DNA of 50,589 nucleotides from an uncultured Eubacteriales bacterium (GTDB lineage: Bacteria > Bacillota > Clostridia > Oscillospirales > Acutalibacteraceae), in NCBI GenBank assembly GCA_934489895.1, contig CAKSST010000013.1, positions 1 through 50,589 on the forward strand. Direction: 5' to 3'. A model generated the notes under the pieces. It saw only the letters and a program-made list of their open reading frames with translations, had not been told where the DNA came from and made no database searches. Made by a program: the position numbers and the translations under genes. Shown piece by piece: positions 7,159-14,062 of the stretch. The stretch's first letter is position 1, and every line of letters starts with the position of its first letter.

Positions 7159-7191
7159 CTTGTAGCAAAACACAGGTTGACAATTTGCAGC
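7144..7191. promoter_or_regulatory. BirA operator (biotin-responsive)
   Basis: A perfect 16-bp inverted repeat, GCTGCAAATTGTCAAC / GTTGACAATTTGCAGC, with a 16-base spacer. The core TTGTCAAC-N16-GTTGACAA matches the known Gram-positive BirA site of the TTGTtAAC-N14-16-GTTaACAA type. It lies between birA and the uptake genes and overlaps the -35 box of the latter. Confidence 0.88.
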
Positions 7192-7222
7192 CTTGAAATG
7201 ACTTATTGTAATGTATTTACTT

Positions 7223-8200
7223 CTAAATACGGATTTCACCGGAAGATAGGGTAATGATTTCACCGTTTTCATTTTTTACAATCAAATGTCCAAAAGAATC
7301 AACATCTATCGCAATCGCCTTATATTCCATCTGATTTTGAATAACGGTTATTTCCTTCCCCAACATCATAAGTCTTTTTTTATACTTTTTAAAAATCTCT
7401 GTTTCGTTTGGCAAAGTCTCGAATCCCAAAATCCTGTTTATGATTTCCGCAGAGAGTTTATTTCTCACGCCGGGCATCTTTTCATCAGGATAGATGGAGG
7501 TCGCTATATATTGCAAATCACCCGGAAAATCTTCTGTGCGTATATAAACATTTATCCCAATGCCAAGAACAACCCAGTCTAAACCGCCGCTTTCAAAGTC
7601 GGTTACAGCTTCCGTTAAAATCCCGCATACTTTTTTTCCATCAATAAAAATATCGTTGACCCATTTAATTTTCGGTGCTTTTTTTGAAATGCTTTCTATC
7701 GCTTCGCAGACCGATACAGCGGCAAAAGCAGTTACAGAGGTTGGACTTTCAAAGTGCAATACTTCGGGGCGTAATACAATACTCATATATAAGCCGCCGC
7801 CAGATGGTGAAAAGAAATTGCGGGAATATCTGCCTCTGCCCATTGTTTGACAATCAGAAATGATGACTGTACCATGCTCAGCGCCTATGACAGCCATTTC
7901 TTTAGCGATTTTGTTAGTGGATTCTAAGGATTTGTATATGTGGATTTTATTAGCATAAGGTTGACTTTTTTCAGATAGAAACGGTTTTATACCCGGTATA
8001 GAAACTATGTCATTTTCGTCAGAAAGGCAGTATCCTTTATTCGTGACAGCAACGATATTATAGCCGTCTTTTTGAAGTTCCTTTACAGCTTTCCACACAG
8101 CATTTCTTGAAATGCTTAATATTCCGGCAAGGTGTTCGCCTGATATGCTTTCTCCTCGATGCTGTTCAAGCAACTCTAATATGCGATTTTTTGTACTCAT
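7223..8200 (-). CDS. birA: BirA, biotin-[acetyl-CoA-carboxylase] ligase and biotin repressor
   Basis: A 325-residue bifunctional enzyme: it makes biotinyl-AMP, biotinylates carboxylase carrier domains, and represses biotin genes. The N-terminal winged helix (residues 1-60, ISRNAVWKAVKELQKDGY) makes it the repressor type. The catalytic core shows the adenylate loop MGRGRYSRNFFSPSGGGLY (about 120-138), the lysine-containing KWVNDIFIDGKKVCGILTE segment, and the LGIGINVY strand; a small C-terminal SH3-like domain follows. The start ATG at 8200 follows GGATGGTG. The gene sits directly upstream of the operator it should bind. Confidence 0.96.
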   Translation of the reverse strand: MSTKNRILELLEQHRGESISGEHLAGILSISRNAVWKAVKELQKDGYNIVAVTNKGYCLSDENDIVSIPGIKPFLSEKSQPYANKIHIYKSLESTNKIAKEMAVIGAEHGTVIISDCQTMGRGRYSRNFFSPSGGGLYMSIVLRPEVLHFESPTSVTAFAAVSVCEAIESISKKAPKIKWVNDIFIDGKKVCGILTEAVTDFESGGLDWVVLGIGINVYIRTEDFPGDLQYIATSIYPDEKMPGVRNKLSAEIINRILGFETLPNETEIFKKYKKRLMMLGKEITVIQNQMEYKAIAIDVDSFGHLIVKNENGEIITLSSGEIRI

Positions 8201-8227
8201 TTTGTTTTCACCATCCTAACAATTAAT

Positions 8228-8256
8228 ATTATAACATTTTTTGCGCTGATTGTCAC
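8228..8256 (-). promoter_or_regulatory. promoter of birA
   Basis: On the minus strand GTGACA (8256..8251), 17 bases, TATAAT (8233..8228), 28 bases upstream of the ATG. No BirA operator here, so birA itself does not look biotin-repressed. Confidence 0.65.
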
Positions 8257-8368
8257 CCTGGTAGTATGTTATGGTTCACAGCTCAGAACAGCGACAAAAC
8301 TGACTGTATTTACCTTGCTTTTGTTGATGCTTCTCTATCATATGTGAGCATTGTCTGACGAAGTGTAA

Positions 8369-9125
8369 CGCTTTTATGTGTAAAAATGCTTTGTTTTAAG
8401 CTACATTTTCATTAGAAAATGAGAGGGGCAATATGTTTATACTTTTACCCCTCATAGGGCGTTGCAACCCGATTCTTATGCGTAAATCAGTTCTGTATTG
8501 ATAACTTTCTCAACTCCATTTCGGATATTGTTCATTTTCTGCTCCCATTCAAGTGGCTTATCGGCCTTTAGCTACTCTGTCACACCCTACCTTTCGTCAT
8601 ATTTCTTTACCAGCCGAAAGAACATATCCTATGCCTGTTCGTCTATTTCAGCAAGGCAGTGTTCAGTTTGCCGATTGTGAGCAGATTTGTGTATGCAGCC
8701 TTGTGATACTCTTTCAGATAGCGCAAATGCCACTGTCCGTAAATCCCAATTGCCTTTCTGCTCCGGGTGGTAAGATAAGACGGGGAAGATAATAATCCCC
8801 GTTCAGTTTATACCAAAGCCCATTGTTATCGAAAAAGTACTTGTCCATATTAAAATCCTCCAGTATAATATATTTGCACATGTGTCACAATTTTCCGCTT
8901 GTCACAACCTGTTATATTTTGTTATGAGATTTTCCTTCCCTTGATTTTTTCCTTATGAACAGTCGAGGGAAGTATAAGCACAAGTGAAATCGTATAAAGG
9001 AATAAAGTGGTGAGCAGATTGCGAAAAATCCTTTTTTTAAGGATTTTGGAGGGCTCTATTGATAACCTATAACCTATGTTAAGAGGTAATAATTTGTAGA
9101 AATTCAAATTCCGGTTTATCTGTTA
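8369..9125. repeat. left copy of a diverged tnpV-containing direct repeat
   Basis: This segment aligns in the same orientation with 15831-16590, including the non-coding flanks on both sides of tnpV: for example the shared pieces CTTTTACCCCTC, AATCCTCCAGTATAATATAT and AAGTGAAATCGTATAAAGG. By eye the copies share roughly two thirds to three quarters of bases, so they are old duplicates or separate insertions of related elements, not recent target duplications. Confidence 0.75.
8476..8848 (-). pseudogene. tnpV: decayed tnpV
   Basis: From ATG 8848 the frame reads MDKYFFDNNGLWYKLNGDYYLP, close to the intact TnpV at 15939-16316 (MDKYIYDENNGLWYELQGEYYLP). It then shifts frame twice (near the PPGAERQ/IGIYGQ junction and near LNTALL/AEIDEQA). 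The last part carries three in-frame TAG codons (8629-8631, 8587-8589, 8572-8574), then PLEWEQKMNNIRNG...ELIYA and TAA. The Shine-Dalgarno is kept. TnpV proteins are small products of unknown role found in clostridial transposons. Confidence 0.8.
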
Positions 9126-9233
9126 AACCCTCTGAAAACGCTGTATTTTCAAGGCATTTCGCCTATCTTGTGTTCCAACCTTATGTATTTTCCCTTGTTT
9201 TTGCCCTTACGAGCCGAAACAAGGGAAAGTTTT
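8849..9233. other. non-coding spacer between decayed tnpV and the integrase
   Basis: No gene. It holds two hairpins related to each other: CTTCCCT / AGGGAAG at about 8935-8971, and the perfect 12-bp TTTCCCTTGTTT / AAACAAGGGAAA at 9189-9228 with a GCCCTTACGAG loop. The end of the mobile element (attachment site) is probably in this stretch, next to the integrase stop, but I could not define it. Confidence 0.45.
9189..9228. repeat. 12-bp perfect inverted repeat after the integrase gene
   Basis: TTTCCCTTGTTT and AAACAAGGGAAA with a 16-base loop holding GCCCTTACGAG. On the minus strand it lies just past the integrase stop and could act as terminator or recombination arm site. Confidence 0.6.
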
Positions 9234-10532
9234 TTACTCTCCGCCGACCACCTTATCCAGCAGTCTTGCGGAAGTACGCTTCGCTTCCCTTGTAGCGTGA
9301 GCGTAAATATTCATTGTGGTACTGACATCGGCATGTCCGAGAAGCTCCTGCACATCCTTCGGCGCTGCCCCGTTTGAGAGCAGATTGCTCGTGAATGTGT
9401 GACGAAGTTGGTGGAAATGAAAGCCCTCCAAGCCCTCGACCTTTCTGCTTGCCGTCCTGCACATAATCCCTACCGTACTCGGTGATTCGTATGCGCCGTC
9501 AGGTCTGAGGCAGACAAAGGATATTTCCTTGTACCCCTCTGGGATTTCATCTGTCCTCGGCAGGCTGTAAACCTCGTAGTAAGTACGGTCTTTTTCCTTC
9601 ACCTCGGTGTAGTAGTTGAGGTGGTAAAGCCCGCCATACTGGAGGCGGTTTTTGTGCTGTTCGGTTTTCGCCGCTTTGAGGATCGCCGCCAGCGTGTCGC
9701 AGAAGTCCACGGTACGGACTTTCTTCCGTTTGGTCGCTCCTATCTCGGTTTTATGCCTTGCCCCGTTGTAGCGCATACTGCGGCGCACCGTAAGGTACTG
9801 CTTGTCAAGGTTGACATCCTGCCAAGTCAAGCCGCAGACTTCGCCGATGCGAAGCCCCGTGTAGTAGGCAATCTGAATGGGCAGTAAAGCGGGGTTATCT
9901 TTCTTTTTCAGAAATTCCTCCAGCTTCAGATATTGTTCATGGCTGAGCGTGGGTGTGGAATCGGTATTGCCGTCCTCGTCCGAAAACAGGTCATAGTCCT
10001 CTTTTTTGCCCCGCCATACCACATACTGCATCGGGTTGAAGGTAATCAGCCGTTTGGGGAATACCGCAAAGTGGAACGCTCCTTGCAGGACTGCCGAGAA
10101 CAAACGCAGATACCCTTTGCTAAGTGCCTTTGCCGTTGTACCGTCGGGATTTGTCCCGCCGAAGCTGAGAAAATCCATATACGCCTGCAAATGGTCGGCG
10201 GTGACGGTTTTCAGCTTTCGGCTGCCGATAGGGTGCTGCTTGATACGGTTTACCGTACCCTGATATGCCATTACCGTACCATTGCTGAGACTGCCGGGCT
10301 TTAGTTCTTCCTCCACCCACATATCCAGCAGCATTCCCACCGTGGCGTTTTCAGACTTTGCAACGAATTTCTTTTCCTCGTAGTCCTCCATCGCCTTGCG
10401 GAGCAGGGCTTCCGTTTCGGATTTGCTTTCTGTTCCCACGAATTCACGCTGTACCAGATTGCCGCTTTCATCTTCGATATAGAAGCGGTAGTACCACTTT
10501 TTGCCTTTCTTTCTTACAGAACCTTTTGCCAT
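9234..10532 (-). CDS. int: tyrosine-type site-specific integrase (Tn916-family style)
   Basis: A recombinase of about 432 residues for integration and excision of the element. The N-terminal arm-binding domain reads MAKGSVRKKGKKWYYRFYIEDESG, then comes a SAM-like core-binding domain (about 70-170), then the catalytic domain. The catalytic set is complete: R in TGLRIGEVCGL, K in the following beta-turn region (TEIGATKRKKVRTV), HxxR in HFHQLRHTF, H in LLGHADVSTT, and the nucleophile Y in MNIYAHA. The ATG at 10532 has AAGGAG upstream. The gene is transcribed away from xis and mobA. GC content is visibly higher than in flanking host genes, consistent with transfer. Confidence 0.95.
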   Translation of the reverse strand: MAKGSVRKKGKKWYYRFYIEDESGNLVQREFVGTESKSETEALLRKAMEDYEEKKFVAKSENATVGMLLDMWVEEELKPGSLSNGTVMAYQGTVNRIKQHPIGSRKLKTVTADHLQAYMDFLSFGGTNPDGTTAKALSKGYLRLFSAVLQGAFHFAVFPKRLITFNPMQYVVWRGKKEDYDLFSDEDGNTDSTPTLSHEQYLKLEEFLKKKDNPALLPIQIAYYTGLRIGEVCGLTWQDVNLDKQYLTVRRSMRYNGARHKTEIGATKRKKVRTVDFCDTLAAILKAAKTEQHKNRLQYGGLYHLNYYTEVKEKDRTYYEVYSLPRTDEIPEGYKEISFVCLRPDGAYESPSTVGIMCRTASRKVEGLEGFHFHQLRHTFTSNLLSNGAAPKDVQELLGHADVSTTMNIYAHATREAKRTSARLLDKVVGGE

Positions 10533-10639
10533 AGATAAAAACTCCTTTCTATCCGTGGCAATCGGGACTGTGACATATGGTGTGCGTAAAGTAAAGAATG
10601 TCACTTTTGCCGGTTGGTTTCAATCGGCATATTTTTTTG

Positions 10640-11305
10640 TCAAGGTGCCACGGAATTTTCTTTTTCGGCAAGCCTGTTTTCGGCTTCCGTCACTATCCCG
10701 AAGAGGTCGCCCATAGATACTTTGGTGCGTCCCTCATCGTAGATATGTAAAATTCCGTCTAAAAAACGCTTCATATCTTCGATAGGTATTTCCATTTCTT
10801 TGCGGTAGACCCGTTCTTCGATTGCGCCCACCTCAATCGCATACCGCATAATCGACTGCTTCAAGCCCTCGTCCTCCGCCACACGGTCAACCTCCGCCAT
10901 AGCGTTGGCAAAGTAGTGGCACAGCACCGAGTACAGGTCAATCATCTTGCCGAGGAAGGTGGTAAGAAGCTGCTGGTGCGGCTCTCCGCTGACCGTGGAG
11001 GAAACCGTATCAAGGTACTTTTTGATATGCTCCTCAATGTCCTTTTGGCAGAGCGTGCGGGCATCATATTCCTTTTCCTCGGAAAGCCCTGTCAGCCATT
11101 CGGGAGTGGTAAGCAGCGCATCGGCAAGACCGTTGATAATCATAGTACGCTTCGGGTCAACGCCGTCTGCTTCATACCGCTGAATGGTGGATTTGTTTAC
11201 GCCGATACGCTTTCCAAGCTCAGGCATGGTAAGGTTTAGTTCTGTTCGGCGCTCTTTTACCCGTTCACCGACTTGTTTTGCGGTGAATTCAATTTCTTTT
11301 TTCAA
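10640..11305 (-). CDS. XRE-family regulator of the mobile element
   Basis: About 221 residues with an N-terminal Cro/C1 helix-turn-helix (about 8-62: LTMPELGKRIGVNKSTIQRYE) and a longer, mostly helical C-terminal part. The start is taken as TTG at 11305 because AGGAGG lies 8 bases upstream; no ATG is well placed. The stop is TGA. It lies divergently from xis, with repeated TTGCAA motifs between the two promoters, so it probably represses both itself and the excision/mobilisation genes. Confidence 0.88.
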   Translation of the reverse strand: MKKEIEFTAKQVGERVKERRTELNLTMPELGKRIGVNKSTIQRYEADGVDPKRTMIINGLADALLTTPEWLTGLSEEKEYDARTLCQKDIEEHIKKYLDTVSSTVSGEPHQQLLTTFLGKMIDLYSVLCHYFANAMAEVDRVAEDEGLKQSIMRYAIEVGAIEERVYRKEMEIPIEDMKRFLDGILHIYDEGRTKVSMGDLFGIVTEAENRLAEKENSVAP

Positions 11306-11329
11306 GGTTTTCACCTCCTGACGAGTATC

Positions 11330-11358
11330 ATTATAGCACATCAAAATGCAGATTGCAA
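11330..11358 (-). promoter_or_regulatory. promoter of the XRE regulator gene
   Basis: On the minus strand TTGCAA (11358..11353), 17 bases, TATAAT (11335..11330). The -35 hexamer is itself one of the TTGCAA repeats. Confidence 0.6.
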
Positions 11359-11466
11359 CCCTGAAACGGGATAAATATTAAAAAAAATTCCTAAACAGTT
11401 GCAAAACAGGTTGACACGAGATTGCAAAATAAGTATAATTAGGATTGTACAGTTGCAAAACAAGTA
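11351..11466. repeat. repeated TTGCAA(AA) motifs, candidate operators
   Basis: GATTGCAACC, CAGTTGCAAAACAGG, GATTGCAAAATAAG and CAGTTGCAAAACAAG occur at about 11351, 11397, 11421 and 11451. They surround the two divergent promoters of the XRE and xis genes. This is what a regulator's own operator cluster looks like; binding is inferred. Confidence 0.6.
11411..11439 (+). promoter_or_regulatory. promoter of the xis/mobilisation genes
   Basis: TTGACA (11411-11416), 17 bases, TATAAT (11434-11439): full consensus. A TTGCAAAA repeat lies in the spacer, so repressor binding would compete with polymerase. Confidence 0.85.
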
Positions 11467-11487
11467 TTTCAAAAGGAGGATGAGATA

Positions 11488-11703
11488 ATGAACGCAGTTA
11501 AAATAGGTATGACCATCGAGGAAGCCGCCGAATGTACGGGTATCGGCAGGAACACCATGCGGAAATTGGTGGACTGGGGCAAGCTGCCTGTCTTAAAGGT
11601 AGGGCGCAAGACCATTATCCGAAGGGACACGCTGGAGCGTTTTATGACGGTCAATCAAGGCAGAAATCTTCTCAATCAGAATGATGTCCGCCGAGTAGAT
11701 TGA
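11488..11703 (+). CDS. xis: excisionase-type helix-turn-helix protein
   Basis: A 71-residue protein with a MerR/excisionase-type helix-turn-helix (MTIEEAAECTGIGRNTMRKLVDWGKLPVLKVGRKTIIRRDTLERF), the architecture of Tn916 Xis and related recombination directionality factors. AAAGGAGGATGAG gives a strong ribosome site for ATG 11488. It lies opposite the integrase, as in Tn916-like modules, and is expected to bias Int toward excision. Confidence 0.85.
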   Translation: MNAVKIGMTIEEAAECTGIGRNTMRKLVDWGKLPVLKVGRKTIIRRDTLERFMTVNQGRNLLNQNDVRRVD

Positions 11704-11731
11704 CCGTTCTTAAAGCCCTCGGCGTTTGAGA

Positions 11732-11894
11732 GCGAAATACACCCCTCGCACAAATCTGTCGATTTGTACTCAGGGTATTTCGCCCCTGCGGGGAGCTACC
11801 GTATCAACGCTTGCAGGAAATCCCTGCCGCTTTTGATACGGCGCTGTTCCGTCAGCAAAGCCGCCGAAACAGCAGCAACCGTCAAGACGGTTGC
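11732..11894 (+). other. oriT: candidate origin of transfer (oriT) with three hairpins
   Basis: The gap before the relaxase holds three separate hairpins. (1) GCGAAATAC(A)CCC / GGGTATTTCGC at 11732-11782, enclosing ACAAATC-TGTC-GATTTGT. (2) CCGTATCAA / TTGATACGG at 11799-11841, enclosing GCAGG/CCTGC. (3) GCAACCGTC-AA-GACGGTTGC at 11875-11894. Dense nested inverted repeats directly 5' of a MobA/MobL gene are typical of oriT. The nic site cannot be fixed by eye. Confidence 0.55.
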
Positions 11895-11931
11895 AAAATG
11901 AGAACGGTATATTTTAAAGAAAGGTTGGATT

Positions 11932-13344
11932 ATGGCAAGACACAGCTTCATACAGATGTCGAAGCTGCCTAATGTCAAAGGACGAATATCGTATATCACC
12001 AGCCACGCAAGACAGGAAAATCTGTACGCCACTTACCGCACCGCCGACAATGCCTTTTGGAATAATCTCGCAAGGGAGAGCCGGCAGGAGTTCCAGCGCA
12101 GCGGCGCAGAGGGGAAATGTATTGAGGCAAGGGAGCTGATTATCGCCCTGCCCGAAGTTTACACGCAGTACGAGCCGCAGCAGGTGCTTGAGGATTTTAC
12201 AGATGAGTTCCGCAGGCGGTACGGCGTGGAATGTGTGTCGGCATTGCACCACAATAAGCGCAAGACCAATTACCACATTCATCTGATTTTCAGCGAAAGG
12301 AAGCTGCTTCCTGAGCCTGATGTGAAGATTGCCACAAGAAGCGTATTCTTTGACGAAACAGGCAAGCGGGTACGCACCAAGAAGGAAATCACAGGTGAGG
12401 ACGGGCAGATAAGAAAAGGCTGTACCATTATCAAAAAGGGAGAGGTTTACGAAAGCCATCTGTTCACCGTAAAGGATGACCGCTTCAAGAGAGAGCCTTT
12501 TCTTCGGGAGGTAAAAGAGGATTATACAAACCTTATCAATCTCCATATTGAAAACCCTGAACAGCACCTGAAGGTATTTGACAAAAACAGCGTGTACCTG
12601 CCGACAAAGAAAATAGGCAAGAACAATCCCAAAGCCGAAGAGATTGCAGCCGACAACGCTACAAGGCAGGAATGGAACAGGACAGCGGACATGGCACTTG
12701 TATCGGGGATTGAGGAGGCTAAAATACTGGAAATCAAACAAACCGAGATACACGACAAGGTTAGCCAATCCATTAAAAGCGAGGGCTGGCTGCCGAATCT
12801 GTTCCGCCGTATCGTGAACAAGGCGAAGGACATTTTACAAAACCTTATCCGTGAATACGGGATACCGCCGAAGCCCACGCTGGATATTGATATGACAGAG
12901 TTCTGCACCATGCGGAATCTAATGATACGGGTGCAGGATGAGGCAAGAGGGATTAGGAATTTGCAGGACAACATTCTGCCCAAGCTGAAAACACAGCTTG
13001 CAGAAACAACAGGGATTTTCAAGGGCAAGGAGCGCAAAGCCCTTACCGAGCAGATACAGCAGACGGAGCAAGAAATTGACCGCAGGCTGGATAAGCTCCC
13101 CGATATTCTCAGGGAGGACGGTTATCCCGATGTGCAGGCATTCATGGCGACCTATCGGGAGGCGGAAGCCGTTGTGGAACAATACAACCGTGACCTTGCC
13201 GAATGGGGGCGTCAGGTGAAACAAAAGAGCAGACCGCCAAGACCGCCCGAAAAGGAGAGCGTCCGAAACAGGCTCAGACAGTTGCAGGAGCAGGGCAGAC
13301 AGCAAAAGCCACGAAAGAAATCCTTTGACAGAGGCAGCCGATAG
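11932..13344 (+). CDS. mobA: MobA/MobL (MOBQ-type) relaxase
   Basis: A 470-residue conjugative relaxase for mobilisation. The N-terminal relaxase domain begins MARHSFIQMSKLPNVKGRISYITSHARQ and carries the metal-binding HxH in TNYHIHLIFSER (about 120), with the candidate nucleophile Tyr near the N-terminus (YITSHARQENLYATYRT). After about residue 230 the protein becomes charged and coiled-coil-like (LKTQLAETTGIFKGKERKALTEQIQQTEQEIDRR), ending in a basic, Gln/Pro-rich tail. No coupling protein or type IV secretion genes are nearby, so the element would need a helper. ATG 11932 has AAAGG upstream; the stop is TAG. Confidence 0.93.
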   Translation: MARHSFIQMSKLPNVKGRISYITSHARQENLYATYRTADNAFWNNLARESRQEFQRSGAEGKCIEARELIIALPEVYTQYEPQQVLEDFTDEFRRRYGVECVSALHHNKRKTNYHIHLIFSERKLLPEPDVKIATRSVFFDETGKRVRTKKEITGEDGQIRKGCTIIKKGEVYESHLFTVKDDRFKREPFLREVKEDYTNLINLHIENPEQHLKVFDKNSVYLPTKKIGKNNPKAEEIAADNATRQEWNRTADMALVSGIEEAKILEIKQTEIHDKVSQSIKSEGWLPNLFRRIVNKAKDILQNLIREYGIPPKPTLDIDMTEFCTMRNLMIRVQDEARGIRNLQDNILPKLKTQLAETTGIFKGKERKALTEQIQQTEQEIDRRLDKLPDILREDGYPDVQAFMATYREAEAVVEQYNRDLAEWGRQVKQKSRPPRPPEKESVRNRLRQLQEQGRQQKPRKKSFDRGSR

Positions 13345-13400
13345 GCGAAGAAAAATCGCCGCTATGGTTTTACCCATACACGGCGGCATACATATAGAGA

Positions 13401-13577
13401 TTAGTTTTCCTGTTTCTTTATAACGGTTACTTTCAAGTTCTCTGCTTCTATCAGCGTTTCCTGCTTGCACTTCGGGCAGTAGAGAGGATAGTTTTTCAAG
13501 ACCGTATCATATCTTGTTCTGTCACGGGTTTTGTTGCCACAAACAGGACATAATATCCATTCGGCTTGTTTCTGCAT
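13401..13577 (-). CDS. cysteine-rich KTR-domain protein
   Basis: A 58-residue protein reading MQKQAEWILCPVCGNKTRDR..., with two CxxC pairs (CPVC and CPKC) and the KTR that names the Cys_rich_KTR family. These small zinc-ribbon-like proteins are common passengers of clostridial conjugative and mobilisable elements; their role is unknown. ATG 13577, TAA at 13403..13401, with a modest GGTGAG ribosome site. It is convergent with mobA. Confidence 0.85.
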   Translation of the reverse strand: MQKQAEWILCPVCGNKTRDRTRYDTVLKNYPLYCPKCKQETLIEAENLKVTVIKKQEN

Positions 13578-13591
13578 ACACTCACCAATCC

Positions 13592-14062
13592 TTACGGTAT
13601 TTCGTCAATTAACGTTACCGTCCATTTTCCATCTAACTGTTCAATATCCCAACGTGAATATGCTTCTCCGTTACCAGAAATGAGAGTATCATCCTTATCG
13701 TAATAATCGGCTGAATATTTCACCCAGATATATCCCTTCCCATTTTCCTGTTTGGTGGTTACAAGTTCTATCGAAACATCTGCCCGAACCGCCTTATCAT
13801 CAAAGAAATAGTATCTTTCTAACGCACCGCAGTCCTCTTTATTCGTACCGTCTCCTGACCCGCAGTAAGACATAATATCCTTTGCTTCTGCTATGAGGTC
13901 ATTTGCGACCTTTAGCTGTGTTTCATCGGTACACTCGATTTCCATTTCATCGACCTTTTCCTGACCATAATGCTTCACAAGTGTCGAAACGCCTTTACCG
14001 CCGCAGGCGGAGAGACTGATTACCATCGTCAAGAATAGAATAGCACATAAGAATTTTTTCAT
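13592..14062 (-). CDS. putative lipoprotein of the PadR operon
   Basis: A 156-residue protein with the signal MKKFLCAILFLTMVISLSAC and lipobox LSAC, then a polar exported domain that I do not recognise (DEMEIECTDETQLKVANDLIAEAKDIMSYCGSGDG...). The C-terminal half looks beta-rich and ends GKWTVTLIDEIP. ATG 14062 overlaps the stop of the FtsW-like gene (ATGA) and has GGAGGTC upstream, so it is coupled to it. It may be a cell-surface partner of the membrane protein; that is inference from the operon. Confidence 0.8.
   Translation of the reverse strand: MKKFLCAILFLTMVISLSACGGKGVSTLVKHYGQEKVDEMEIECTDETQLKVANDLIAEAKDIMSYCGSGDGTNKEDCGALERYYFFDDKAVRADVSIELVTTKQENGKGYIWVKYSADYYDKDDTLISGNGEAYSRWDIEQLDGKWTVTLIDEIP

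Noticed and set aside
8498..8792. Two short plus-strand frames across the decayed tnpV
   Set aside because: Antisense of a pseudogene identified by alignment with the intact copy; no ribosome sites.
11914..12768. 284-codon minus-strand frame across mobA
   Set aside because: Shadow of the relaxase gene, which has the HxH motif and proper start; the GC-rich composition keeps the antisense frame open.
9234..13344. A complete conjugative element of the Tn916/Tn1549 type
   Set aside because: Integrase, XRE, excisionase and relaxase are present, but no coupling protein, VirB4-like ATPase or other secretion genes lie in the window; at most a mobilisable element.
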